This document shows, in pieces, positions 1 to 8,849 of a DNA stretch of 42,132 nt. Origin of the DNA: Candidatus Pullibacteroides excrementavium (GTDB lineage: Bacteria > Bacteroidota > Bacteroidia > Bacteroidales > P3); the NCBI GenBank assembly GCA_017694335.1, contig JADIMZ010000013.1, positions 1 to 42,132 of the forward strand. Reading direction: 5' to 3'. Below the pieces are notes generated by a model that was given only the letters and a program-made list of their open reading frames with translations, did no database searches and was not told the DNA's origin. Each line of letters begins with the position of its first letter. Positions within the stretch are counted from its first letter, which is position 1. A program made the position numbers and the translations under genes.

Positions 1-3
1 CAA

Positions 4-741
4 CTACCGAACCACAAGCTTGCGAGTTACCACTGCCTTACCGTTTTCTTCAACACTGTAGAAGTAAACACCGGCATTCAAAGCTTCCAGATTCATGCTC
101 AATTCGGTTTCGCCTTTTACAGCCACCGACTCTACCACACGGCCGTTCATATCGCGCAGCACCACCTTCGAACCAGCCTTTACATTAGCCAGCATGAAGT
201 GAACTTCGCCCATGGTCGGGTTGGGATAAGCGGAAATGGCTACACGATCCAATTTTTCGCTTGCAGTCCCTGTCGAATCACCAGCCAACGGTACAAATGT
301 AAGCGTACAATTCAAACTGTAACCCTTGTTATCCGTATAAGTAATCGCTATCGGAAACGACTCATAATCGCCAGATAGCACTGTATAATCATATGCATCA
401 CTCTCAGGCGTAGATTCTCCGGAAGCTAAAGATATTTCTTTTCCATCAAAGCCCATCACACACGAACCCATTGTACAATCAGAAAACAAAGCCCCCTCAG
501 GCAATTCTCTCGACGGAGTCAGCGTAGAAGTTATTGTCAAATCTGCATCTGTTTTATTGGTTAATTGCATATGCGCCTGCATAAATAAAGTCATCGGATC
601 ATTGGGATCCACAACTTGTTCCACATTTACTGTAGCACCATCCGACACTTCCTGCCCATTGATGACTACTGTAAAATTTTGTGCCATGACCATGCTTGCT
701 CCAAGCATGACCATAACTGTGCTAACAAAAAACTTTTTCAT
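4..741 (-). CDS. T9SS type A C-terminal sorting domain-containing secreted protein
   Basis: 245 aa, N-terminal signal peptide (MKKFFVSTVMVMLGASMVMAQ), C-terminal YPNPTMGEV...GVYFYSVEENGKAVVTRKLVVR typical of T9SS CTD. Confidence 0.85.
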   Translation of the reverse strand: MKKFFVSTVMVMLGASMVMAQNFTVVINGQEVSDGATVNVEQVVDPNDPMTLFMQAHMQLTNKTDADLTITSTLTPSRELPEGALFSDCTMGSCVMGFDGKEISLASGESTPESDAYDYTVLSGDYESFPIAITYTDNKGYSLNCTLTFVPLAGDSTGTASEKLDRVAISAYPNPTMGEVHFMLANVKAGSKVVLRDMNGRVVESVAVKGETELSMNLEALNAGVYFYSVEENGKAVVTRKLVVR

Positions 742-807
742 TGTCGTAATTTTTAAATTTAACTTTCAAATATCTAAGCTAAGCGTGAAACAACACCCAG
801 CACAAAT

Positions 808-1632
808 CTATTCATCTCCTAAATGGACAATTTCCACTTGGATTACCTCCCGGCTTGCCGCATTCACCACGGCTGCGACCACCGAGAGCTTATTCGCCCG
901 CCACGCAGGATTCACCGTCCCGCTAAGGGAAGTGCTGAATGTCGTGCCGCGAGTCGGAGCTTCCGATGCCACCTGACTTCCCCATTCAGGCCCTAGAACA
1001 GCACGCAAGACATGGTTATGAACATATCCTCTGTCAAATCCAGAGCCTGTAAGTTGCGTCGCCACAATACTATCCTCCAGAATCATGGTAATCAGATTAA
1101 CGGCTCCGTCCGCCTCATAATTCTCCACAAAACTGCCTTCCACACTAACCGCTATCGTGGAATCCGTAGACATATTGGCTGTCAGCGATAAATCCACATA
1201 ATTGATTCCCCCGCTAATCACTTCCGCTATCGCTCCGCCCCATTCTTGATATCCTATCACTTCCTGACGATTTACCATCCCGTTAGGAAACTGCTCAATC
1301 GCAAATTCAGTAGCCCAAGTCTGCGCCACCGAAGACCGCAGGTCGCGGTTCGGATCCCACGGCTGGGTCAAGCCAGTAGGCTGCATCGGATAAACCCCCA
1401 CCACAATGATATTATCGCCGTAAAATTCCTGCAAGCGTTCAATCTCCGCCGCAGCCGTCGGACAGTTCACACAACGAACCCCGGTATAGTCTTCCAAAAG
1501 AACTTTACGCTCGCTCGAAATGGGGCCAGTATAATCCGTCTTGTAATCGTCCTTCTCCACCGTGTCGCAAGCAGCCGCCAGCAAGCCGAAACCTGCCAGC
1601 ATTACAGCTCCGATATATCTCAAATTCTTCAT
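808..1632 (-). CDS. Omp28-related outer membrane lipoprotein (thioredoxin-like fold)
   Basis: 274 aa; lipoprotein-type signal (LLAAAC), LLEDYTGVRCVNCPTAAAEI motif. Confidence 0.8.
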   Translation of the reverse strand: MKNLRYIGAVMLAGFGLLAAACDTVEKDDYKTDYTGPISSERKVLLEDYTGVRCVNCPTAAAEIERLQEFYGDNIIVVGVYPMQPTGLTQPWDPNRDLRSSVAQTWATEFAIEQFPNGMVNRQEVIGYQEWGGAIAEVISGGINYVDLSLTANMSTDSTIAVSVEGSFVENYEADGAVNLITMILEDSIVATQLTGSGFDRGYVHNHVLRAVLGPEWGSQVASEAPTRGTTFSTSLSGTVNPAWRANKLSVVAAVVNAASREVIQVEIVHLGDE

Positions 1633-1650
1633 AATCTATACCTCCTGTTT

Positions 1651-3369
1651 TTAGAATGAGGAACTCAAAGTCAACATAACCCCGTTCGATGCCGGCACTT
1701 CGCGGCAAACCCCGCCCGAGCACATGATACCTTGCCGAATCTTTCCGTAAGACAACGAAATACGGGTGGCATCGTGGATATAACCGGCCGACACGTAATA
1801 ATAGTGGAAACGGCGATCCTTGTCATCGTTGCCCACATTCCACTGGTCGGATACCGAAACGAACCAAGAAGGAGCGAAGGTGTATTCCAAGGTACCCATC
1901 AGCCAATCCTGGTCAATCTGCTTGGTATGCAGGTACTGCAATTCCAAGCGCAAGGCATGTTTCTTCAGGAACATATAAGTAAAGTCGCCCACCGCGATAT
2001 GCGCGTAAGCCCTCGGCTCGCCATGGCCTTCCACCACTTCCTGATTATAAAGCTCGAACATGTACATCAAAGTCATCTTGAAGTTCTTGTTGAACTTGTG
2101 GCCGATTTCCAAATTCGCATCGATGAAATAAATCTCGTCCTTGTCCATGTGGAAAGGCTTCACATCGTAGCCCCAAGTACCCTGCGCCGGGGTCGTGCCG
2201 CCTTCTTCCGCGCTGGTTATATTGGTATGTTCCGGAGCAAAAGCCACCGAAGCGTTCAACTTCAAGTCCGTGCCGTACTTGCCGCCCAGAAACGTCCCGC
2301 GCTTGATCTTGTATTGGATATCCGCTTGGAAAGCCACTTCCCCCTGCGTCTGGCAAGCGTATGGATAAAGCGAAGCCAAACTGTAAGTGTGCTGACGGGT
2401 CAAAGCCGGCATATAGTTAATCATGCCGTAATTGCCCAACTCGGCGCGGTCGCCACGGAAGCCCATGTTATCCACGCTCTTGGCCTGCAACAAGATACCG
2501 AAACCGCGCATGGAGTAGCCGGCGTTCAACAAGATGGCCTGCCCCGGACGGTAGATATAGCCGTTTTCCGCCGAGGGGTCGTTGGCCTTGTAGACATATT
2601 CACCGCCTACTGTGAAGCCGCCGCTCTCCACATTCAAACGAGCCGCCGCCGACCCTACGTTTTCCGGCAGGTTCAACTGATAAGGCGTCAAACCGTTTTC
2701 GGTATTTTCAATCACCAATTTGGTTCCAGCCTCCTGGTATTTTGAAACAAAACTACCGCCCAATGTAATCCGCGTGCCCCAGCTCTGCATCGGCTTGATA
2801 AAGTCGTTGAAAGCCAAGTCCAAGTCCACCCCGCGAATCAAACCTACATGATCCCAGAAGTGACGCTGCGTCCCGATGATACCCTTGATCGTGATACCGT
2901 TCACCGGACGGATGATGGCACGTACCCCGCTAATCGCGTTGTCGATACCCAAGTTCCAATCCTGGTAAGCCCGCAGAATCATCCCCGAACCGAACTGTTC
3001 ATAGAACGAACCCGCGGTCACATCGATGATGTCGCCGCTGAAACGGGCAAAATAATAAGGCACGCCCCAGCCGTCCAGACGGGCATCGTAACCGAGCATC
3101 GGTTTGAAATAGCCTTCAAAACGGGCACCCACCGAAAACTTGCCGTTGGTATACTGCAAATAGGCAAAACTGTTGCTACGCAGCTTTTCCGGCACTTCAG
3201 GCACCCCGATCAGGGAATCCTTGAAATACATCTGGGCATCAATCTGGATATTCCCCGAAAGGGTTCCCCGCCCTAACATTTCCTCGAACTTGCTTTCCTG
3301 GGCATGGCCAGCAAACGGGCAAGCCAAAGCAGCCACCAATCCAGCAAACGCTAATCTTTTTAATTTCAT
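1651..3369 (-). CDS. DUF6029-like outer membrane/beta-barrel protein
   Basis: 572 aa with signal peptide, repeated aromatic beta-strand pattern; position next to Omp28 and TlpA genes; family name from memory. Confidence 0.6.
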   Translation of the reverse strand: MKLKRLAFAGLVAALACPFAGHAQESKFEEMLGRGTLSGNIQIDAQMYFKDSLIGVPEVPEKLRSNSFAYLQYTNGKFSVGARFEGYFKPMLGYDARLDGWGVPYYFARFSGDIIDVTAGSFYEQFGSGMILRAYQDWNLGIDNAISGVRAIIRPVNGITIKGIIGTQRHFWDHVGLIRGVDLDLAFNDFIKPMQSWGTRITLGGSFVSKYQEAGTKLVIENTENGLTPYQLNLPENVGSAAARLNVESGGFTVGGEYVYKANDPSAENGYIYRPGQAILLNAGYSMRGFGILLQAKSVDNMGFRGDRAELGNYGMINYMPALTRQHTYSLASLYPYACQTQGEVAFQADIQYKIKRGTFLGGKYGTDLKLNASVAFAPEHTNITSAEEGGTTPAQGTWGYDVKPFHMDKDEIYFIDANLEIGHKFNKNFKMTLMYMFELYNQEVVEGHGEPRAYAHIAVGDFTYMFLKKHALRLELQYLHTKQIDQDWLMGTLEYTFAPSWFVSVSDQWNVGNDDKDRRFHYYYVSAGYIHDATRISLSYGKIRQGIMCSGGVCREVPASNGVMLTLSSSF

Positions 3370-3550
3370 GCGGATAGCATTTTCTTAAAACACGGCTCAA
3401 TCCAGCCGGCATGTTTCCTTTATTATATGACAAACCGGAGGCAACCGGCAACAAACCGCCTGCCTCCATCTTCCCCTATTCAGAAAGCGTCTTCAACGAA
3501 TCGCGTTTAGCCTTGCGATCCTTGGCTCTCCAAATGGCATTATAGAGAGT

Positions 3551-4057
3551 TCACTGCTTTTCGATAGGTTCGCCGGCATTGAGCTTGCGAACCACTTCAA
3601 TCAGCTCTTCCTCGCTGCCGTCAGAATAACCGTTGTGCTGGAAAACCACGTTGCCATTCCCATCCACTACAAATACGTGCGGAGGGTTCACCACGTTCAT
3701 GGCACGCTTGAAATCGCCGTTCACATCCAACAGCACATCGAAATCCCAAGCCTGGGCGTTGGCCATCGTCTTTACACGGGAAGAAGAACGGGAATCGTCA
3801 ATAGATACGGCGTACATTTTCACACCGGTTTCATCCTGCCAGTCGATATACACATCGTTGATGGCGCTCATTTCTTTCAAGCAAGGCTTGCACCAAGTAG
3901 CCCAGAAATTGATAATCATAGGCTTGCCATCGTTCGACAAATCGGCGGTATTAATCTGTTTGCCACTCAAATCGGTTACCGTAACCGAAGGCAATTGCTG
4001 AGCAAAAGCAAAGCAGGCACTCATCATCAAGGTTGCCAACAAAACAATCTTTTTCAT
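3551..4057 (-). CDS. TlpA family thioredoxin-like protein
   Basis: 168 aa, signal peptide, FWATWCKPCLKEM active site, PPHVFVVDGNGNVV cis-Pro motif. Confidence 0.9.
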   Translation of the reverse strand: MKKIVLLATLMMSACFAFAQQLPSVTVTDLSGKQINTADLSNDGKPMIINFWATWCKPCLKEMSAINDVYIDWQDETGVKMYAVSIDDSRSSSRVKTMANAQAWDFDVLLDVNGDFKRAMNVVNPPHVFVVDGNGNVVFQHNGYSDGSEEELIEVVRKLNAGEPIEKQ

Positions 4058-4411
4058 GTATTCAAGTTTTTTAGTTTCTACTCAATCCGCCCCGTCTTTC
4101 TCCACGTTTCAGCCCATCCCCGACGAGGATTCCTCCCTATCGCTCGAATCAAAAACGACTCTCCTTTACGAAAGACGAGGAAACTCCACGCTGCAAACTT
4201 ACAAATTTTTAGCAAAACAAGAAGCCGCAAATCTTTATGACAAGCAGAATCGCTGTCTAGAACCGGATAGCCGCATTCTCGGATTGAATAAGCTGCCTCA
4301 TCGTATCAAGGTTTCAAGCCAGAATCGGATTGGCCGTATCCCCGAAATCCTCACGAACATTCCTCTCAAACCATCATTCCCGCCGATAACCGGTTTTAGC
4401 CCGCCAAAAGC

Positions 4412-5545
4412 TTATCTTATTTTGCAGACATTCAAAAAGGCCGGCTTCAGACCCTCCCTCAGCTCGTATTCCTTTTCCGGGGTCAGCATCAGGGAATCTC
4501 TCAAGTCCGATTCCCGGATGGTATAAATCATCGCCGTGCAACCGGAATAATTCTCCTTCAAAACCTTGCCCAATTCGCTATAGAAAGAAGTAGCCGAAAA
4601 TTCCACCCCTCGCACCATCACCGGCATCGGCACGCAAAGCGTCAGGTTTGACAAGTCATCCAAGCCTTCCGGGCGTTTCCCACGCATGAAATCCGTCAGC
4701 GACAGATTCACATCCTGATGCATCCGGATCTTTTTCAAGAATTCTTCCGTCGTTCCCACAATCATCGGGTCGCTGTCCGATGCCCAGACCGTCCCTTCGG
4801 GGTCATGGATGGCATCGATGGCTTCCGCCTTGACCTCTTTCCACAATTTAGGATCGAAATCGTTCCAATATTCGAACGAGAAACCTTTGCGGTAATAGCC
4901 GGCGGGCATATTCATCGCCTGCATGGCCGCCTCCAACGCCACAATGCCGTTGCCGCAGAAAGGCACGTACAAATCCGTGTCGGGATTCCAGCCGCCCAAC
5001 TTCAACAGGCCCGATGCCAGCACTTCGTTGAATGCCTCCGAAGCCGGCTTGCGGTATCCCCTGTGATTGAGCGCCATGCCCGAAGCATCCAGCAAAATTT
5101 CGCAATGGTTCTTTCTGACAAAAACCTCGACCCGGATTGTATAATATTCGCTATCCACCGAGGGCTTCTGCCCTAAAACTCGGCGGAAACGGTCCAAAAT
5201 GGCAATCTTGGCATAATGGGAAGCAAAACGGGACTGAGAGAAAACCGATTCCAAAGAGGAGGAATCGACCGTGAACACAGCATCTACCGGGAAAATCTTT
5301 TCCCACGGCATCTCGTAAACCCTGTCATAGAGTTCTTCTTCCTTGCTTATCTCAAACTCATTGAGAATCTTTGAAATTCGCAAGGCCGTCCGGCAAAGGT
5401 AATTGGCTTTATAAAGGACTTCCTGGCTGCAATCGAACAGAACGGCCCGCTTGGAAAGAGTCACATCGGTAGCACCCAAGTCTACAAGTTCTTGGGAAAG
5501 GGTTTCTTCCAACCCTTGGTAGGTTTTGGCAATGTATTTTGGCAT
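4412..5545 (-). CDS. THUMP domain class I SAM-dependent RNA methyltransferase (RlmL-like)
   Basis: Start taken at internal Met (MPKYIAKTYQGLEETLSQEL); DPFCGNG-like motif VPFCGNGIVALEAA. Confidence 0.85.
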   Translation of the reverse strand: MPKYIAKTYQGLEETLSQELVDLGATDVTLSKRAVLFDCSQEVLYKANYLCRTALRISKILNEFEISKEEELYDRVYEMPWEKIFPVDAVFTVDSSSLESVFSQSRFASHYAKIAILDRFRRVLGQKPSVDSEYYTIRVEVFVRKNHCEILLDASGMALNHRGYRKPASEAFNEVLASGLLKLGGWNPDTDLYVPFCGNGIVALEAAMQAMNMPAGYYRKGFSFEYWNDFDPKLWKEVKAEAIDAIHDPEGTVWASDSDPMIVGTTEEFLKKIRMHQDVNLSLTDFMRGKRPEGLDDLSNLTLCVPMPVMVRGVEFSATSFYSELGKVLKENYSGCTAMIYTIRESDLRDSLMLTPEKEYELREGLKPAFLNVCKIR

Positions 5546-5748
5546 TCTCAGCTTTATCGCGCAAGGAGAAAACAAACCGAAACAACGCACAAGCCCTGTC
5601 CAGCGCACTTCCTCCTTGAATTCTTATCAAAGAACAATACCGGAGGCGAACCCAAAGCCACAGATTGTACGCCGCATCACCCTCTCCCACTGCACATTAC
5701 ACCGCACAACCCCGCCAATCATCTCCCTCCGAGCACCGCAAAAGTATA

Positions 5749-6050
5749 TAAAATATAGTGAAAGTCGAGAGCAGAGCCGGAATCTCGGCATAGCGAAAGC
5801 ATTATTGGAGCGGAAAGCCAAGCTTGCTTGAGCTTGCCAATCCAATAATGCTTTCAGCAATGCCAAACGAAGTTTGGCGCTATGCCGAGACGCATCCTAT
5901 ATTGTCAACTCCGTTGACAAATATTCGTCAAAGAACACAAGCTCGCTTTGCCTCTGCATTCGGCTTGCACTGCCTTTGTCGAACCGCATCCTATATCGTC
6001 AACTCCGTTGACAAATACCTCTCCCGAAAACCAAGCTCGCTTTTTACGCC
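5749..6050. repeat. Composite interspersed repeat: nested palindrome, second repeat relative and a 33-bp direct repeat
   Basis: tctcggcatagcg (5783-5795)/cgctatgccgaga (5878-5890) and gaaagcattattgga (5795-5809)/tccaataatgctttc (5841-5855) inverted repeats; cgcatcctatatYgtcaactccgttgacaaata at 5891-5923 and 5985-6017. Confidence 0.8.
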
Positions 6051-6060
6051 CCATCGAGCC

Positions 6061-6468
6061 CTACAGCCCGTTGCAATAGAACTTATTCTTCAACGCCTTT
6101 TCCATAAACGGCTCCTTCTGAACCAAGAACCTCTCATGACGGGCACTACCGATAGGCGTAAGGTCGTCCCGCGTCTCGATTTCGAACACGAACTTGCGGC
6201 CTTCCACCGCCACCAACGTCGCCTTGCAATGCACGTACATCCCAATCAAGGTCGCTTTGGTATGCTTCACATCCATTGCGATACCCACCGTGGTCTCGCC
6301 CTCGTCCATATAAGGTTCCAGCAATTTGCAGCAAGTCTCTTCCATGAACGCCACCATGGCCGGCGTGGCATAGACCTCCAGCGAACCGGACTTATGGGTC
6401 GTAGCCAAATCCTCTTCCCAAACCACGGTCACATCTTCCCGAGTCAATCCTGTTTCAATCGGTTTCAT
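6061..6468 (-). CDS. Thioesterase family (hotdog-fold, FlK-like) protein
   Basis: 135 aa, ATPAMVAFMEETC and HTKATLIGM motifs. Confidence 0.8.
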   Translation of the reverse strand: MKPIETGLTREDVTVVWEEDLATTHKSGSLEVYATPAMVAFMEETCCKLLEPYMDEGETTVGIAMDVKHTKATLIGMYVHCKATLVAVEGRKFVFEIETRDDLTPIGSARHERFLVQKEPFMEKALKNKFYCNGL

Positions 6469-6684
6469 AACATCTTGCTTTTAATGATTTAAACTTCCAT
6501 ACAAAAACCGGCAAATCCGCCAGCCTCCAATTTGCTAAGATAGCACAAATTTCAGTGCTTGCAGGATTCTTCCCAACATACAGAAAGAGGAAGCGCGGTT
6601 TTCCACACTTCCTCTTCCTATCACCTCTCATCAAGAGGATCTTATCACACGCCGCGTCGCAAACAGAGTCTGCAATAAACGCCG

Positions 6685-6732
6685 CGCCTCGGCAAAGTTC
6701 AAGCAAGCTTGGCTCTGCACACGGCTCGCGGT
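6685..6732 (+). repeat. Divergent copy of interspersed repeat (copy D)
   Basis: cctcggcaaagttcaagcaagcttggctctgcacacggctcgc aligns with ctcggcataatcaaagcaagctttgcttctgctctcgactttcgc of copy B. Confidence 0.6.
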
Positions 6733-7923
6733 TTATTTCAACACGCCGAGTTCCTTGCCAATCTTGGTAAAGGCAGCCACGCACTTGTCGAGGTGGGCCT
6801 TTTCGTGGGCAGCCGAAACCTGAACACGGATACGAGCCTGCCCCTTAGGCACAACCGGGTAATAGAAACCGGTAACGTAGATGCCTTCTTCCTGCAATTT
6901 GGCAGCGAACTTCTGCGAAAGCGGAGCATCGTACAGCATCACGGCGCAGATAGCCGATTGCGTAGGCTTGATGTCGAAGCCGGCTTCCTTCATCTTGCCG
7001 ACGAAGTATTCGGTATTGGAATGCAGCTTGTCTTGCAAATCGTTGCTTTCGCTGATCATGTTGAACATTTCGATAGCGGCAGCAGCTACCATCGGAGGAA
7101 TGGAGTTGGAGAACAGGTACGGACGCGAACGCTGACGCAGCATGTCGATGATTTCCTTGCGACCGGTGGTGAATCCGCCCACAGCTCCGCCGAAAGCCTT
7201 GCCCAAGGTACCGGTCAGGATGTCCACCTTGCCACGGCAGTTGAACTGTTCGGTAACACCGCGACCCGTCTTGCCTACAACACCGGCCGAGTGGCTTTCG
7301 TCCACCATAACCAAGGCATCGTATTTTTCAGCCAAAGGCAGAATCTTGTCCAGAGGAGCCACATTGCCGTCCATCGAGAACACACCATCGGTAACGATGA
7401 TGCGGAAACGCTGGGCCTGAGCTTCTTTCAAGCAGTTTTCCAGTTCGGTCATGTCGCCGTTGGAATAGCGGTAACGTTTAGCCTTGCAAAGACGAACCCC
7501 ATCGATAATCGAAGCGTGGTTCAAGGCATCGGAAATGATAGCGTCCTGATCGGTGAAAAGAGGTTCGAACACACCGCCGTTGGCATCGAAGCAAGCCGCA
7601 TACAGGATAGCGTCTTCCGTCCCGAAGAATTCGGCAATCTTGCGTTCCAATTCCTTGTGCAGGTCCTGGGTACCGCAGATGAAACGGACCGAACTCATGC
7701 CATAGCCTCTTTCGTCCATGGCTTTCTTGGCGGCAGCAATCAGACGCGGGCTGTTGGCCAAGCCCAAGTAGTTGTTGGCGCAGAAGTTCAGAACTTCCTG
7801 ACCGCCGTTCACTTTGATGTCCGCGCTTTGAGGGGTGATGATCACACGTTCGTCTTTGTAAAGACCGGCATCACGAATCCCTTTGAGTTCCTCTTGCAGG
7901 AATTGTTGAAATTTTCCGTACAT
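6733..7923 (-). CDS. kbl: Glycine C-acetyltransferase (2-amino-3-ketobutyrate CoA ligase)
   Basis: 396 aa; FCANNYLGLANSPRL, VMVDESHSAGVVGKTGRGVTE, GTLGKAFGGAVGGFTTG motifs. Confidence 0.95.
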   Translation of the reverse strand: MYGKFQQFLQEELKGIRDAGLYKDERVIITPQSADIKVNGGQEVLNFCANNYLGLANSPRLIAAAKKAMDERGYGMSSVRFICGTQDLHKELERKIAEFFGTEDAILYAACFDANGGVFEPLFTDQDAIISDALNHASIIDGVRLCKAKRYRYSNGDMTELENCLKEAQAQRFRIIVTDGVFSMDGNVAPLDKILPLAEKYDALVMVDESHSAGVVGKTGRGVTEQFNCRGKVDILTGTLGKAFGGAVGGFTTGRKEIIDMLRQRSRPYLFSNSIPPMVAAAAIEMFNMISESNDLQDKLHSNTEYFVGKMKEAGFDIKPTQSAICAVMLYDAPLSQKFAAKLQEEGIYVTGFYYPVVPKGQARIRVQVSAAHEKAHLDKCVAAFTKIGKELGVLK

Positions 7924-7960
7924 GGTATTTTGGTTTTAAATCGTTAGCTTCTACGAGCGC

Positions 7961-8046
7961 GCAAAGATAGCGAAAGTCGAGCGCAGAAGCAAAGCTTGCT
8001 TTGATTATGCCGAGACCAAGCTATCTTCGGCGACAGCCAAAGATAC
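7961..8046 (-). repeat. Promoter-bearing interspersed repeat copy A
   Basis: gcaaagatagcgaaagtcgagcgcagaagcaaagcttgctttgattatgccgagaccaagctatcttcggcg is almost identical to the reverse complement of 34747-34818. Confidence 0.85.
7962..7993 (-). promoter_or_regulatory. Predicted primary sigma (sigma-ABfr type) promoter for kbl
   Basis: TTTG (7993-7990) N20 TATCTTTG (7969-7962) on - strand, ~39 nt upstream of kbl ATG. Confidence 0.65.
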
Positions 8047-8094
8047 GAAAAAAGCCCCAACCCTGTCTTTCTTTTTTATTACAGGATTGAGGCT
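8047..8094 (-). terminator. Rho-independent terminator downstream of OMP gene
   Basis: - strand AGCCTCAATCCTGT..ACAGGGTTGGGGCT (14-bp stem with GU pairs) followed by TTTTTT. Confidence 0.8.
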
Positions 8095-8159
8095 CCGGCC
8101 GAAACCGAAACTTTTTCAGGTGTTCCAGTGCCCGGTTTCAAGCAACAGTCTCCTTAGAA

Positions 8160-8750
8160 TTAGAACTTGAAGTTGACACCGAGGTTGACCCAAGCCTGTT
8201 CCCAAGCACCAAGGTCGAATTCCAGGTTGGCGCCAATCGCATCAGTGAAGTTGTAAGAGGTACCCAGAATGAAAGCACCGGAGAAATAACCGCGTGAGCC
8301 GCTACCATGAGCATGAGACGAAGAACCTTCTCCCGACACTTTCGCTGTGCTGCTGGCTATATCGACACCGCCGCCCAATGCAACACCGGCATATACTTCC
8401 CACTGAGGAACCACCACATTCAAACGATAAGTGGTACGCACTTGAAAATCGAGGAAATTTTCACTCCAGCTATACTTTTCTGTAACTCCGCCGTAAGTAT
8501 ACCGATCAGTATTGCCTCTCCACATATAGCCGACCCGGCCTCCAATCGTGAAAGTACCTTTCCATACACGGGCCAACGCATAATCATAGGTCACATTGGC
8601 ACCTACAATATGGGACAGACCCAGTTTCACACCCAGTATCGAAGAACCAGGTGCAACACCATCGTAAACACCGCCAGCCTTAGCCGGTTGAACCATGGCC
8701 ATACAGCCAACTGCAATGGCCGTAACCAATGCGATAATCACTTTTTTCAT
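8160..8750 (-). CDS. Outer membrane beta-barrel protein
   Basis: Start at internal MKKVIIALVTAIAVGCMAM signal peptide; beta-barrel-like alternation, C-terminal ..LGVNFKF. Confidence 0.75.
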   Translation of the reverse strand: MKKVIIALVTAIAVGCMAMVQPAKAGGVYDGVAPGSSILGVKLGLSHIVGANVTYDYALARVWKGTFTIGGRVGYMWRGNTDRYTYGGVTEKYSWSENFLDFQVRTTYRLNVVVPQWEVYAGVALGGGVDIASSTAKVSGEGSSSHAHGSGSRGYFSGAFILGTSYNFTDAIGANLEFDLGAWEQAWVNLGVNFKF

Positions 8751-8849
8751 GTTGTTGTGTTTTATGGCAATGAGCCAAAACGGACAACCGGCTTCGCCAC
8801 CTGTCCGCCCTGACACACCACCTAATTAATTTCATTTAAACCGCCTCGC

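Noticed and set aside
3551-4057. TGA recoding in this lineage
   Set aside because: TGA is used as the ordinary stop in other genes here (recJ, AlbA_2), so no alternative code is supported.
5749-6050. IS element or transposon remnant
   Set aside because: No transposase fragment in any frame; palindromic repeat structure only.
6709-7947. 412-aa + strand ORF opposite kbl
   Set aside because: Shadow ORF antisense to kbl; extends across the kbl gene and an intergenic repeat.
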